A DNA stretch of 64,000 nt from Dyella ginsengisoli LA-4. Its GTDB lineage: Bacteria; Pseudomonadota; Gammaproteobacteria; Xanthomonadales; Rhodanobacteraceae. Position numbers and translations under genes: made by a program. Location of the stretch: the NCBI RefSeq assembly GCF_000334915.1, contig NZ_AMSF01000010.1:1-64000 (forward strand), written 5' to 3'. The notes under the pieces are model-generated. The model searched no databases, had not been told where the DNA came from, and was given only the letters and a program-made list of their open reading frames with translations. Shown here piece by piece: positions 19,487 through 28,266 of the stretch (position 1 is its first letter; every line of letters begins with the position of its first letter).

Positions 19487-21144
19487 ACGCCGACGCGCGC
19501 GTGCTGGTGGTCGACGACAACGAGAACAATCGCTTCATGCTGGTGCGGTATCTGCACCGGCTGGGCTTCCGCCAGATTGCCGAGGCGGACGATGGCACCT
19601 CCGCGCTGGAGCGGATCCGCGAGTCGCGCCCGGATCTGGTGCTGCTGGACGTGATCATGCCGGACATGGACGGCGTCCAGATGCTGGAGGTGCTCCGGCG
19701 CGAGGGGCACATGGGCGACATGCCGGTGATCGTGGTGTCCGCGCACGACACGAGCGAGATCGTCGTGCGCTGCATCGAACTGGGCGCCGAGGATTACCTG
19801 ACCAAGCCGATCCAGACCCCGATGCTGCGGGCGCGGGTGACGGCGATCCTGGAAAAGCGGCGCCTGCGCGAGATCGAGCTGGAGTTTCTCACCCACTTCG
19901 ATCCGGACACCCGTCTTCCCAATCGGCATGCGCTGATCGAGCGCATCGAGCGGATGCTCGCCAGCGGTCGCCGCTTCGCCCTCGTCGCGATCAGCTGCCG
20001 CAACCACGGGAGCATCGCACTCAGTTCCGGGGAGGACGACGCCAGTGCCAGGCTGCGCGTGCTCAACGATCGCATCCAGGCGAGCGCTTTGCCCACCGAT
20101 ATCGTCGCCCGTGTTGGCGACGGCACGGTGGCCTGGCTGCTGCCGGACGTGTTCCCCGACCACGTGCTGTTGCGCGCGGTGGAGGAGGTGCTGACGAGCG
20201 ATCCGCGCGGTTCCGGCGATATCGCCAGCGACTGCACGGCGGCCATCGCGGTCGGCCCGTCGCCGGATGCCGGCGAGGGTGCCAGCGAGCTGCTCCGGCT
20301 GGCGATGAGCGAGGCAATGCGTGTCTCGCCGGAGTCCAGCGAGCGGGTGCTGATCGCCGACCCGGCATTGCGCAACGAGGCGCGCGAGGCGCTGGCGGTG
20401 CTGCGTGACGTGGAACGGGCGCTGGCCAACGGCGAGCTGTTGCTGTACTTCCAGCCCATCTTCGACCGTGACGCGCAGCGTCTGGTCGGGGCCGAGGCGT
20501 TGTTGCGCTGGATGCATCCCGTGCGGGGGCTGCTGCCGCCGGGGGCCTTCCTCGGCGCGGTGGAGGCCTCGCCGCTGATGGAGGCCATCGACCTCTGGGT
20601 GGTGGCAACCGCCAGTGAGGTTCTCGCGTCCTGGGCGGAATGCCTGCCCGAGGACTTCCGGCTGCACGTGAATCTCACCGCGCACGGGATCATGTCGGGC
20701 CGCCTGGCCGGTCACGTCGAGCAGGTCGTGCCGATGCCGTTGCGTCGCAACCTGACCCTTGAGCTTACCGAGCGCGTGCACGTGGTCGACATGCCCGCCT
20801 GCGTGGGAGCGCTGCAGCAGATCCGCGCGCTGGGCATCCAGGTGGCGCTGGACGACTTCGGCACCGGGTTTTCCTCGCTCAGCCACATCAACCTGTTGCC
20901 CTGCGACCTGCTGAAGATCGATCGCAGCTTCGTCACCGGGGTGCTTGACGATCCCAAGCGCCGACGCCTGCTGAGTTCGCTGGTCGGCATGGCCCAGGCG
21001 CTGGAGCTGGGTGTGGTGGCCGAAGGGATCGAGCATGAAGACGACCTGCGCGTGCTGCAGGAGCTCGGCCCCTTGCAGCTGCAGGGTTACCTGCTGGGTC
21101 GCCCGATGCCTGCCGGCGAGCTGCTTGCGCGGATGGGCGGCTGA
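19483..21144 (+). CDS. Response regulator with degenerate GGDEF and intact EAL domain (c-di-GMP phosphodiesterase)
   Basis: A 553-residue protein. The receiver has DDNENN and phospho-site D56 (LLDVIMPDMDG). A GGDEF-like middle domain has lost its signature (RVGDGTVAWLL in its place), so cyclase activity is not expected. The EAL domain keeps its catalytic residues: EALLRW (E338), VNLTAHGI, ELTERV, LDDFGTGFSSLSH, LLKIDRSF and VAEGIEH. It should hydrolyse c-di-GMP to pGpG when activated by phosphorylation. It is the last gene of the coupled signalling operon. Confidence 0.92.
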   Translation: MNADARVLVVDDNENNRFMLVRYLHRLGFRQIAEADDGTSALERIRESRPDLVLLDVIMPDMDGVQMLEVLRREGHMGDMPVIVVSAHDTSEIVVRCIELGAEDYLTKPIQTPMLRARVTAILEKRRLREIELEFLTHFDPDTRLPNRHALIERIERMLASGRRFALVAISCRNHGSIALSSGEDDASARLRVLNDRIQASALPTDIVARVGDGTVAWLLPDVFPDHVLLRAVEEVLTSDPRGSGDIASDCTAAIAVGPSPDAGEGASELLRLAMSEAMRVSPESSERVLIADPALRNEAREALAVLRDVERALANGELLLYFQPIFDRDAQRLVGAEALLRWMHPVRGLLPPGAFLGAVEASPLMEAIDLWVVATASEVLASWAECLPEDFRLHVNLTAHGIMSGRLAGHVEQVVPMPLRRNLTLELTERVHVVDMPACVGALQQIRALGIQVALDDFGTGFSSLSHINLLPCDLLKIDRSFVTGVLDDPKRRRLLSSLVGMAQALELGVVAEGIEHEDDLRVLQELGPLQLQGYLLGRPMPAGELLARMGG

Positions 21145-21249
21145 TCCGCCACGTGCAGCTGCAGACGCTGGCAGGCGGCAGCGCCACCGGGCAAGATGGA
21201 AGACCGGGTGCGGCTGCGTTGCCGCACCCGGTCGCCCCCGGGAGCTGCC

Positions 21250-21525
21250 ATGGAACCGCAACCCCACATTCATTGCCCGCTGTGCCGCTGGGAGCCAAGT
21301 GTCGACTCGCGGTGGATGTGTACATCCTCCGAGCCGGGGGCGGGCTGTGGCACGCGCTGGAACACGTTCTGGACCGCCGGATGTTGCCCGGGATGCGGGC
21401 ATTTCTGGTCCCGCACCCAGTGTCTGGCCTGCAAGCAGGCATCGCCGCACCAGGACTGGTATCACTATCCGCCGGATGGCCCGGCCGGGCATCCGCACCG
21501 CAAGGCACTCGAAAAAACGGACTGA
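21250..21525 (+). CDS. Small zinc-ribbon protein
   Basis: A 91-residue protein rich in Cys pairs: CPLC, GCGT, CCPGC and CLAC, with aromatic HIHCPLCRW and QDWYHY segments. GGGAG lies upstream of the ATG at 21250. The pattern suggests two or more zinc-binding knuckles, as in a conserved proteobacterial family of unknown role. There is no membrane segment. Confidence 0.72.
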   Translation: MEPQPHIHCPLCRWEPSVDSRWMCTSSEPGAGCGTRWNTFWTAGCCPGCGHFWSRTQCLACKQASPHQDWYHYPPDGPAGHPHRKALEKTD

Positions 21526-21618
21526 CCGCACGCCAGCCAGGGTAGCCGCCTCATCCGCGGGAACCTACGGCCGCTGTCGACGTCCATGCATCTTTACCCC
21601 TCCAACTCCGGACTCACC

Positions 21619-22221
21619 ATGACCCTGCACCGCACTCTGCTCCTCGCCTCGTTGTTCACCGCCGCCACGCTCACGCTGGCGCCGCTCTCTGTCGCGCACG
21701 CCGACGAAACCCTGGGTGGCAAGCCGATCCCGGGCCTGTGCATGATTTCGCGCGAGGCGGTGTTCGCCCAGTCGAAAGTCGGGCAGGCCGCCAGCGAGCG
21801 CCTCAAGCAGCTGGCCGAGCAGGCGCAGAACCAGCTCGGCAACGAGCGCGGGCCATTGCAGAGCGACATCCAGAAGTTCCAGCAGGACGCGCCGAAGCTG
21901 GCCGAGGCACAGCGCAAGCAGCAGGGCGAGGCGCTGCAGAAGCGCATGCAGGAGTTCCAGCAGAAGGCCGGCGAGCTCAACGAGCGCATCCAGCTGACCC
22001 GTTCGAAGATCATGCAGCGCATCGGCCAGCAGGCCGAGCCGATCGTGGCATCGACCTACAAGAGCCACGCCTGCGGCCTGCTGCTGAACCGCGATGCGGT
22101 GCTCGGCGGCAACGTCAGCAACGACCTGACCCCGGACGTGGTGAAGGGCCTGGACGCGAAGATCACCAGCCTGAGCTTCAGCCTCGAGCAGCTGCCGGCG
22201 CAGTCGCAGGGCGGCAAGTAA
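21619..22221 (+). CDS. OmpH/Skp-family periplasmic protein
   Basis: A 200-residue exported protein with signal peptide ending near SVAHA-DE. A long charged and Gln-rich coiled coil (about 55-140, ASERLKQLAEQAQNQLGNER onward) matches the Skp/OmpH tentacle pattern. The C-terminal part has two extra Cys (CMIS, ACGLLLNRDAVLGGN) that could pair. It lacks the bamA/lpxD neighbours of true skp, so it is a paralogue that may act as a periplasmic holdase. Confidence 0.82.
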   Translation: MTLHRTLLLASLFTAATLTLAPLSVAHADETLGGKPIPGLCMISREAVFAQSKVGQAASERLKQLAEQAQNQLGNERGPLQSDIQKFQQDAPKLAEAQRKQQGEALQKRMQEFQQKAGELNERIQLTRSKIMQRIGQQAEPIVASTYKSHACGLLLNRDAVLGGNVSNDLTPDVVKGLDAKITSLSFSLEQLPAQSQGGK

Positions 22222-22237
22222 GTCAGGTGGGGAAACA

Positions 22238-22271
22238 TGCGATGGCGGGTGCCAGTCTCCCCGCCATCGCA
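22238..22271. terminator. Hairpin between convergent genes
   Basis: TGCGATGGCGGG (22238-22249) and CCCGCCATCGCA (22260-22271) form a perfect 12-bp stem with a 10-base loop between the stops of the OmpH-like and secreted-protein genes. The T-run is weak on both sides, so it is a probable bidirectional terminator of modest strength. Confidence 0.55.
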
Positions 22272-22287
22272 CGACGGCGCTCCTGGA

Positions 22288-22995
22288 TCATCCCGGGCGC
22301 TTGCACGGCGCGATGTCCAGCAGCGAGTCGATCTTCGCGCGCAGCGCCTGCGTGGACATCGGGGTCCGTATGCCCGTCCAGAGCGCGGCGGCCCGGATGA
22401 TCAGGCCCTGACGCATGCCGATCGTTTCGGCCTCGTCACCCTCGAAATCCAGGCCGTCACCGGGCACCAGCGCGCGCAGAAACAGAAGGTAGTCGTGCCC
22501 GGGGAGGTAGGGCTGTTGGTCGCCGTAGGCGTATGAAAGCGTATGCCCTGGTGTCTGCACGGTTCCGCCGACCCGCCAGACCCGCACGGTGGCGCCGGGG
22601 CTGCGCCACGCCGCAGGCCTCAGCCACTCTTGCACCGCGAATGTCGTGCGGGTCAGCACCGCGCCGTTGGACGGTGTGGCGAAGCCGTGGCTATCGATGG
22701 CGCGCCCGACGAGCACCTCGGAGGCATGGCAGTAGGCATCGCGCAGGTTCGCGTTCGCTATCCCGATACGCCGGGGCAGCGGTCCGCCGGGCAGTTCGCG
22801 ACTGTCGAACATGCCCTGTCCGCGACCGTCGTGTGGCATGCCGCGAAGGTTGTCGTCGGGAAGGTGCCAGCGCGCCTGCATGGCGTGTATGGCGTCTTCA
22901 TTGCGGGCGTCCTGGCCGCGCACGGGACAGGTAGTGGCCGCCATCCAGACCAGTACCGCGAGGAGGAAGCGACTCCGCGGGACCCGCGGCATCAT
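22288..22995 (-). CDS. Secreted hypothetical protein, last gene of the halogenase operon
   Basis: A 235-residue protein with signal peptide ([21 protein letters not shown]). The mature part has [36 protein letters not shown] and [13 protein letters not shown], which reads as a beta-rich domain with two Cys in the mature chain. I do not recognise the family. Its ATG overlaps the stop of the halogenase gene (ATGA), so it is translated with it. Confidence 0.7.
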   Translation of the reverse strand: MMPRVPRSRFLLAVLVWMAATTCPVRGQDARNEDAIHAMQARWHLPDDNLRGMPHDGRGQGMFDSRELPGGPLPRRIGIANANLRDAYCHASEVLVGRAIDSHGFATPSNGAVLTRTTFAVQEWLRPAAWRSPGATVRVWRVGGTVQTPGHTLSYAYGDQQPYLPGHDYLLFLRALVPGDGLDFEGDEAETIGMRQGLIIRAAALWTGIRTPMSTQALRAKIDSLLDIAPCKRPG

Positions 22996-24521
22996 GGCTC
23001 CATTGTCGCTTCGGCCACCTGGGCGCGGCAGTGGCGGTCGATGTACTCGCGCTGCGTCGGCATCGCCGCGGCGACTTCGGCGATCACCTGCCGCAGGCTC
23101 GCCAGGCGGCTGGCGGCGTCGACCCCGGTGCGCAGGTCGGCGAGAGGGTCGTGGCGTTCCGGCCACACCTCCTGGCCGACCATCACCGCCAGCCAGTTCG
23201 GGTTCTGGAACAGCTCCAGGCTCTCGGCCACCAGCCGCCCGTGGCCGCGGAAGTGCGCCAGCTTGTAGGCGAGCGGCTCGGGGATCTCCATCGTCGCCAC
23301 GTGGCGCCACATCGGCTCGTCGCGGGTGTTGGCATGGTAGTGCAGGATCAGGAAGTCCCGGATGCGCTCGTATTCGGCGCCGGTCAGGCGGTTGAATTCG
23401 GCCGTGGTCACCGCGTCGAAGTCGCGATCCGGGAACAGCGCCAGCAGGCGCGTGATGGCGGTCTGGATCAGGTGGATGCTGGTGGACTCCAGCGGTTCCA
23501 GGAAACCCGCGGAAAGGCCGATCGCCACGCAGTTGCGGTGCCAGAAGCGGCGTCGCCGCCCGGTGGTGAAGCGCAGCGGCCGCGGGGTACCCCGCGGCTT
23601 GCCGGTGAGGTTTTCCAGCAGCACGCGGGTGGCGGTGTCCTCGTCGGTGAAGGCGCTGCAGTACACGTGGCCGTTGCCGACCCGGTGCTGCAGCGGGATG
23701 CGCCACTGCCAACCCGCTTCATGGGCAGTGGAGCGCGTGTACGGCGCGAACGTGTCGTCGTGTTCGCAGGCCACCGCCACCGCGCGGTCGCATGGCAGCC
23801 AGTGGCGCCAGTCCTCGTAGCCGGTGTGCAGGGCCTCCTCGATCAGCAGGCCGCGGAAGCCGGAGCAGTCGATGAACAGGTCGCCCTCGATCGCCGCGCC
23901 GCCATCGAGCCGGACGCGTTCGATGAAGCCGTCGTCGGGACGCAGGTCGGTGCAGACGATGCGGCCCTCGGTGCGCCGCACGCCGCGTGCCTCGGCGTAG
24001 CGGCGCAGGAAGGCCGCATACAGGCCGGCGTCGAACTGGTAGGCGTAGTCCAGCGTGGAGAGCACCTGGCGGCGGTCGGTCGAGGGCAGGGTGAACTTGC
24101 CGTCGCGCGCGGCGACCCAGGCCAGCGAATGGTCCTCCAGTGCGGACGTGTCGCCGCGCGAGCGCTCGCGCAGCCAGTAGTGATGCAGCGGCACCTTGTC
24201 GAACTCGGCGCCGATCTGGCCGAACGGATGGAAATAGCGGTGCCCGGCGCGGCCCCAGCCGACGAACTCGATGCCGAGCTTGAACGTGCCCTGGGTCGCG
24301 GCGAGGAAAGCGTTCTCGTCGATGCCCAGCGTCTGGTTGAACAGCTTGATCGGCGGAATGGTCGCCTCGCCCACGCCGATGGTGCCGATCTGCTCGGACT
24401 CCACCAGCTCGATCCGGCAACTGCCCTGCAGTGCCTGGGCCAGCGCGGCGGCGGTCATCCAGCCGGCGGTGCCGCCTCCCACGATGACGATGCTGCGTAT
24501 GCGGCGGTCGGTCGATTCCAC
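22992..24521 (-). CDS. Flavin-dependent tryptophan-halogenase family protein
   Basis: A 509-residue FAD-dependent halogenase homologue (PrnA/RebH superfamily). It has GGGTAGWM (15-22) for FAD, the halogenase motif WQWRIP (271-276, WxWxIP), a Lys at 81 in [12 protein letters not shown] at the position of the catalytic Lys of PrnA, and [11 protein letters not shown] matching the catalytic Glu region. It therefore looks catalytically competent. Uncharacterised halogenase-like proteins of this kind are common in Caulobacter and xanthomonads, and most have unknown substrates. A GTG start at 24521 is required by the frame. The operon starts at a Fur-like promoter. Confidence 0.88.
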   Translation of the reverse strand: MESTDRRIRSIVIVGGGTAGWMTAAALAQALQGSCRIELVESEQIGTIGVGEATIPPIKLFNQTLGIDENAFLAATQGTFKLGIEFVGWGRAGHRYFHPFGQIGAEFDKVPLHHYWLRERSRGDTSALEDHSLAWVAARDGKFTLPSTDRRQVLSTLDYAYQFDAGLYAAFLRRYAEARGVRRTEGRIVCTDLRPDDGFIERVRLDGGAAIEGDLFIDCSGFRGLLIEEALHTGYEDWRHWLPCDRAVAVACEHDDTFAPYTRSTAHEAGWQWRIPLQHRVGNGHVYCSAFTDEDTATRVLLENLTGKPRGTPRPLRFTTGRRRRFWHRNCVAIGLSAGFLEPLESTSIHLIQTAITRLLALFPDRDFDAVTTAEFNRLTGAEYERIRDFLILHYHANTRDEPMWRHVATMEIPEPLAYKLAHFRGHGRLVAESLELFQNPNWLAVMVGQEVWPERHDPLADLRTGVDAASRLASLRQVIAEVAAAMPTQREYIDRHCRAQVAEATMEP

Positions 24522-24589
24522 AGTGCTGCGCCCCGGCTCATCGTTCGGAGCGACGATTCTAGGGCGAGCCGGGGACGGAAGGGCGGCGG

Positions 24590-25108
24590 CTATTTGCGTT
24601 CTGCCGCCGCCTTGCGTGCCGGCATCAGCGCGAACAACACCTCGTTGGCAGTCACGGCCGAAGCGCTGGCGATATCGCTGGGCGTGTCGCGGGTCGAGGT
24701 CGCCTTGTAGCCGCGTGCCTGCAGCTGCCGGAGCAGGTCGGGTGCCGGCACGCGGACGATCGGTGCGAGGTCGTCCAGCGAGGCGCGGGTCATCAGGGCG
24801 ACCGTCTGGAACGCCGGATTGCCGGCGCGCCCCTTGCCCGCGGACAGCGCGAAAGGCACGGCCACGACCAGCGAGAGCACCAGTGGAACCAGCAGTGTCC
24901 GGCGCCTGGCATAGGCCAGCAGCGGCTTCCAGTTCTTGATCATGTGCAGGGCGAACGGCGCCAGCAGCAGCATGCTCAGCCATTCGTGCATGCTGTGGAA
25001 AGTGGCCGAGGACCAGTGGAAGAACAGTGCCACGCCGGAGACCGCGGATACGAAGAAGAGCCCGACCGTGAGCGGCGTGCCGTAGCGGTGCATGAAGTTC
25101 CTGAACAC
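24590..25108 (-). CDS. DUF4405-type membrane protein, first gene of a Fur-like-box operon
   Basis: A 172-residue protein with three predicted membrane segments ([52 protein letters not shown]) and His residues in HSMHEWL and LHMIKNW, which may bind heme as in DUF4405 and cytochrome b-like proteins. A soluble C-terminal domain repeats a helix-hairpin pattern ([17 protein letters not shown]). It is the promoter-proximal gene of a three-gene minus-strand operon and should respond to iron. Confidence 0.82.
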   Translation of the reverse strand: MFRNFMHRYGTPLTVGLFFVSAVSGVALFFHWSSATFHSMHEWLSMLLLAPFALHMIKNWKPLLAYARRRTLLVPLVLSLVVAVPFALSAGKGRAGNPAFQTVALMTRASLDDLAPIVRVPAPDLLRQLQARGYKATSTRDTPSDIASASAVTANEVLFALMPARKAAAERK

Positions 25109-25143
25109 GGGATTCCTTGGATGGGGCGCGGGGACATGTTTTG

Positions 25144-25175
25144 CAAATGATATCTATTCGCATTTGAGTGCTCAA
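25144..25175 (-). promoter_or_regulatory. Sigma70-like promoter overlapped by a Fur-like box
   Basis: On the minus strand a -35 TTGAGC (25170-25175) and a -10 TATCAT (25147-25152) are separated by exactly 17 bp. Lying over the -10 and spacer is the dyad CAAATG-N11-CATTTG (25144-25166), whose core TGATA...ATT..CA matches 10 of 14 positions of the Fur 7-1-7 consensus. Its edge is 36 bp from the DUF4405 start. Iron-dependent repression of the operon is inferred. Confidence 0.72.
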
Positions 25176-25263
25176 GCGGGTGATGCGTCCGCCCGGCGCG
25201 GCAGCGGTCGGGTGATAGAGTGGCCGCCCTTTTCCGACGGCATCGAACGCAGGAGTGCAGAAC

Positions 25264-26181
25264 GTGACGACGCATCAGGTCCCCTATCCGATCGGCACGC
25301 CCGGAACCCCCTGGGGGCCGGCGGAAGTAGCCGCCTGGCGTGCCGGACAGCAGCGCCGCCGCAGCTACGCGGAGGACGTACTCCGGGTGATCGATCGCTT
25401 GCGCGAGCGTTTCGACGTGAGTGAATACGGACGGCTCGACTACGCCGCGGACAGCTATACGCTGTTCGCGGTGCGCAGCCCGGACTGGCGCGACAACCTG
25501 CCGACCGTCCTGGTTACCGGCGGCGTGCACGGCTACGAGACCAGCGGTGTGCATGGTGCGCTGCAGTTTCTCGAGCGCGAGGCGGCCCGCTACGCCGGAC
25601 GGGCGAACCTGCTGGTCGCGCCGTGCGTCAGTCCCTGGGCGTACGAGCGGATCCATCGCTGGAACCCGGACGCGATCGACCCGAACCGCTCGTTCAGGGC
25701 CGACAGTCCGGCCGGCGAGTCGGCCGCACTGTGGCGCCTGCTGGCGCCTTACAGCGAAAGCGCGCTGCTGCACATCGACCTGCACGAGACCACCGACAGC
25801 GACGAGTCCGAGTTCCGGCCCGCGTTGGCGGCGCGCGATGGCGTGGACTTGGAGCCGGGCGAGATTCCCGACGGTTTCTACCTGGTGGGCGATACCGAGA
25901 ACCCGCAGCCGGCCTTCCAGCAGGCGATCATCGCGGCGGTCGAGAAGGTCACCCACATCGCGCCGGCCGACGAGCGCGGAGAGATCATCGGATCGCCGGT
26001 CGTGGCTCCTGGTGTCATCAACTACGCACTGAAGCAGCTCGGACTCTGCGCGGGCATCACCGATGCCCGTTACACCACCACTACCGAGGTGTACCCGGAC
26101 AGTCCGCGTGCTACACCGCAGCAGTGCAACGATGCCCAGGTCGCCGCGGTGTGTGCGGCGATCGATTTCGCGCTGGGCTGA
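25264..26181 (+). CDS. M14-type metallocarboxypeptidase / succinylglutamate desuccinylase-like hydrolase
   Basis: A 305-residue zinc hydrolase. The zinc site HxxE is in [12 protein letters not shown] and the third ligand in [28 protein letters not shown] is the substrate-binding Asn-Arg region of M14 enzymes. The GTG at 25264 is preferred because AGGAG (25251-25255) is 8 bases upstream; an in-frame GTG at 25255 lies within that site. The substrate is unclear (peptide or N-acyl amino acid). Confidence 0.85.
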   Translation: MTTHQVPYPIGTPGTPWGPAEVAAWRAGQQRRRSYAEDVLRVIDRLRERFDVSEYGRLDYAADSYTLFAVRSPDWRDNLPTVLVTGGVHGYETSGVHGALQFLEREAARYAGRANLLVAPCVSPWAYERIHRWNPDAIDPNRSFRADSPAGESAALWRLLAPYSESALLHIDLHETTDSDESEFRPALAARDGVDLEPGEIPDGFYLVGDTENPQPAFQQAIIAAVEKVTHIAPADERGEIIGSPVVAPGVINYALKQLGLCAGITDARYTTTTEVYPDSPRATPQQCNDAQVAAVCAAIDFALG

Positions 26182-26357
26182 GCGCAGGGGGCTATCGACA
26201 AGGGGAGGGACGGCCTCCGGGGTGTCGTGCCGCGGGCTTGCCCGGCGAAGCGCGGTCATCCGGTCGTTCCCGCTCCCGGTGTCGCCGGTGCGTCGAGTCC
26301 TCCGCCGGAAAGCCATGGCACCATCCCCGGCATGGGCATTTCGAGGGAGCGCAGGGC

Positions 26358-26894
26358 ATGGTGGAGCAGGTACTGGCGTTCTGGTTCGCCGAGGCGGGTG
26401 AGCCTGCCTGGTGGACCGCCGCCGCGGATTTCGACGATCAGGTGCGCCGTCGTTTCGCCCGGGTGCTGCAGCAGGCCGCGCGTGGCGAGCTATGGAGCTG
26501 GCGGGACCGGCCGCGCGGACGCCTGGCGGAGATCCTGGTGCTGGACCAGTTTTCGCGGAATATCCACCGCGGCACGCCTGCAGCATTCGCGCAGGACACC
26601 GTGGCCCTGGTGCTGGCCCAGGAGGCGGTCGCCAACGACACCCTGGCCGCCCTGTCTCCGGACGAACGCTGCTTTGTGCTGATGCCGTTCATGCACAGCG
26701 AGTCGGTGGCGATCCATATCGAAGCCGAGCGGCTGTTCCGCGAGCACGCGCCGCCGCGCAACCTGGAGTTCGAGCTGCGGCACAAGGCGATCATCGACCG
26801 TTTTGGCCGTTATCCCCATCGCAACGCGATCCTCGGACGGACCTCGAGCGAGGAGGAACTGGCCTTTCTGGCCGAGCCCGGTTCGAGCTTCTGA
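26358..26894 (+). CDS. DUF924 family protein
   Basis: A 178-residue all-helical protein with the DUF924 (TPR-like) signature: VLAFWFAEAGEPAWW, ILVLDQFSRNIHRGTPAAFAQD, CFVLMPFMHSES and IDRFGRYPHRNAILGR. Family members are widespread in proteobacteria and have no assigned function. GGGAG lies upstream of the ATG. Confidence 0.9.
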   Translation: MVEQVLAFWFAEAGEPAWWTAAADFDDQVRRRFARVLQQAARGELWSWRDRPRGRLAEILVLDQFSRNIHRGTPAAFAQDTVALVLAQEAVANDTLAALSPDERCFVLMPFMHSESVAIHIEAERLFREHAPPRNLEFELRHKAIIDRFGRYPHRNAILGRTSSEEELAFLAEPGSSF

Positions 26895-27130
26895 CAGGCC
26901 CGCGCGCCCGGCTATCCTGCCGGGGCGTGCGTGATTGCTTGCAGCGGGTGGGCAGCGGTCCGCGGCGGCGGCATGGCCACGTGATCTGCCGGCACGCCCG
27001 CTGCCTGCGTTGCCCTGCGTTTCCGTCGATGGGCCGGCGACCCGCCCGGCCGTGGGCCGGTCTCTCGCCGAGCTGGCGAACAGGCCAGCGCAATGGGCAC
27101 AATCGCCTGCCCGACCCCGTGGTGGAAGCC

Positions 27131-27640
27131 ATGATCCTTCGCGATGGCACGGCCGATGACGCCCCTGCCGTTCTTGCCCTCAACCACGCATTCGTCTCGG
27201 TACTGAGTCCGCTGGACGACGGGCGGCTGGCGCATCTGGTCGCCCAGGCCACGCTGTACCGGGTGGCGGAGGAACAGGGGCGGGTCCTCGCCTTCCTGCT
27301 CGCGATGGGTGAGGGCGCGGACTACGACAGCCCCAACTACCGCTGGTTCGCCGCGCGCTATCCCCGTTTTCTCTACATCGACCGCATCGTGGTCGCTGCC
27401 GAAGCGCAGAGCCTGGGCCTGGGCGCAGCGCTCTACCGGGATGCTTTCGATCATGCGGCATCACTCGAGGTGGCCCGGGTCACCTGCGAGTTCGACCTCG
27501 CGCCACCCAATCCAGCCTCTTCACGTTTCCATGCCCGCCTGGGCTTCCGCGAGGTCGGTCGGCAGGTCCTGGACGCGGGCAAGGAGGTATCCCTGCAGGC
27601 CGTCCTTCTGGCGGATGCCGTGCGCCCCGCATCGGATTGA
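27131..27640 (+). CDS. GNAT-family N-acetyltransferase
   Basis: A 169-residue acyltransferase. The GNAT fold is shown by ILRDGTADDAPAVLALNH at the N-terminus, LYIDRIVVAAEAQSLGLGAALYRDA (acetyl-CoA loop) and NPASSRFHARLGFREVG at the end. The acceptor is unknown. GTGGAAG is the only ribosome-site candidate. Confidence 0.87.
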   Translation: MILRDGTADDAPAVLALNHAFVSVLSPLDDGRLAHLVAQATLYRVAEEQGRVLAFLLAMGEGADYDSPNYRWFAARYPRFLYIDRIVVAAEAQSLGLGAALYRDAFDHAASLEVARVTCEFDLAPPNPASSRFHARLGFREVGRQVLDAGKEVSLQAVLLADAVRPASD

Positions 27641-27749
27641 CCCGGCCAGATGCCCTCCGGACGTCGGGAGGGAGTGATCGCCGTATCGTGCTAACTTGCG
27701 ATCCGGTTGCCGATGCTTGCGGCACCATTCGCACCGGGGAGGAAAACGC

Positions 27750-28214
27750 ATGAATTACTGGAAACCGTTGGTGGCAGTGGTTTTGCTGGGGGCTTGCGGA
27801 GTCGTCGTGGGCCAGGAAGCGAGTAATCAGGGAATGGCCGCCCAGAGGGCGCTGGAGGATGCGAATCGACGTGCGACGGTATCGCGCGAGGAGTCTTTCC
27901 GGTTTGGAAATGACCAGGCGTGGAAGTCCGGAATGATCTCCCTCACCACTGCACGCAAGAGCCTCGCCAAGGAATGGGAGAAGCTCGGCCTTTCGCCCGA
28001 GATGGCCACCACCGTCGCCAACACCTACCGTGCGGACAGCTCGACGCTGTTGAGCCATCCGCCGCTGGAAGGGCGTAGCGACAAGGAGGTTTCGGGGATG
28101 ATCCAGCAGGCGCTGGTATCCAAGAACTACCGCATGGCCAATCAACTGTTGATCGACTTCGAACGGAAAAAGCTGCACGCCGAGCCCGTGTCGAGCAAGC
28201 CGCCGGCACACTGA
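27750..28214 (+). CDS. Exported hypothetical protein
   Basis: A 154-residue protein. GGGGAGG before the ATG at 27750 fixes the start. The N-terminus MNYWKPLVAVVLLGACGVVVGQ is an export signal; LGAC could be a lipobox, but the hydrophobic run after it favours signal peptidase I. The mature part is charged and helical (SLAKEWEKLGLSPEMATTVANTY). The family is not recognised. It reads less GC-rich at the 5' end than its neighbours. Confidence 0.72.
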   Translation: MNYWKPLVAVVLLGACGVVVGQEASNQGMAAQRALEDANRRATVSREESFRFGNDQAWKSGMISLTTARKSLAKEWEKLGLSPEMATTVANTYRADSSTLLSHPPLEGRSDKEVSGMIQQALVSKNYRMANQLLIDFERKKLHAEPVSSKPPAH

Positions 28215-28223
28215 TTCGGCTCG

Positions 28224-28252
28224 GGACCGGGATCGTTGACCCGTCCCGGTCC
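28224..28252. terminator. Hairpin between convergent genes
   Basis: GGACCGGGA (28224-28232) pairs with TCCCGGTCC (28244-28252) just past the stop of the exported-protein gene and before the end of the cyclase pseudogene. There is no T-run on either strand, so confidence in termination is limited. Confidence 0.45.
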
Positions 28253-28266
28253 GGTCCGAACGCAGA

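Noticed and set aside
19015-21531. 838-codon minus-strand open frame
   Set aside because: It is the shadow of the receiver and EAL genes.
22992-24521. Ordinary FAD monooxygenase
   Set aside because: The WxWxIP motif and the Lys and Glu positions of halogenases are present.
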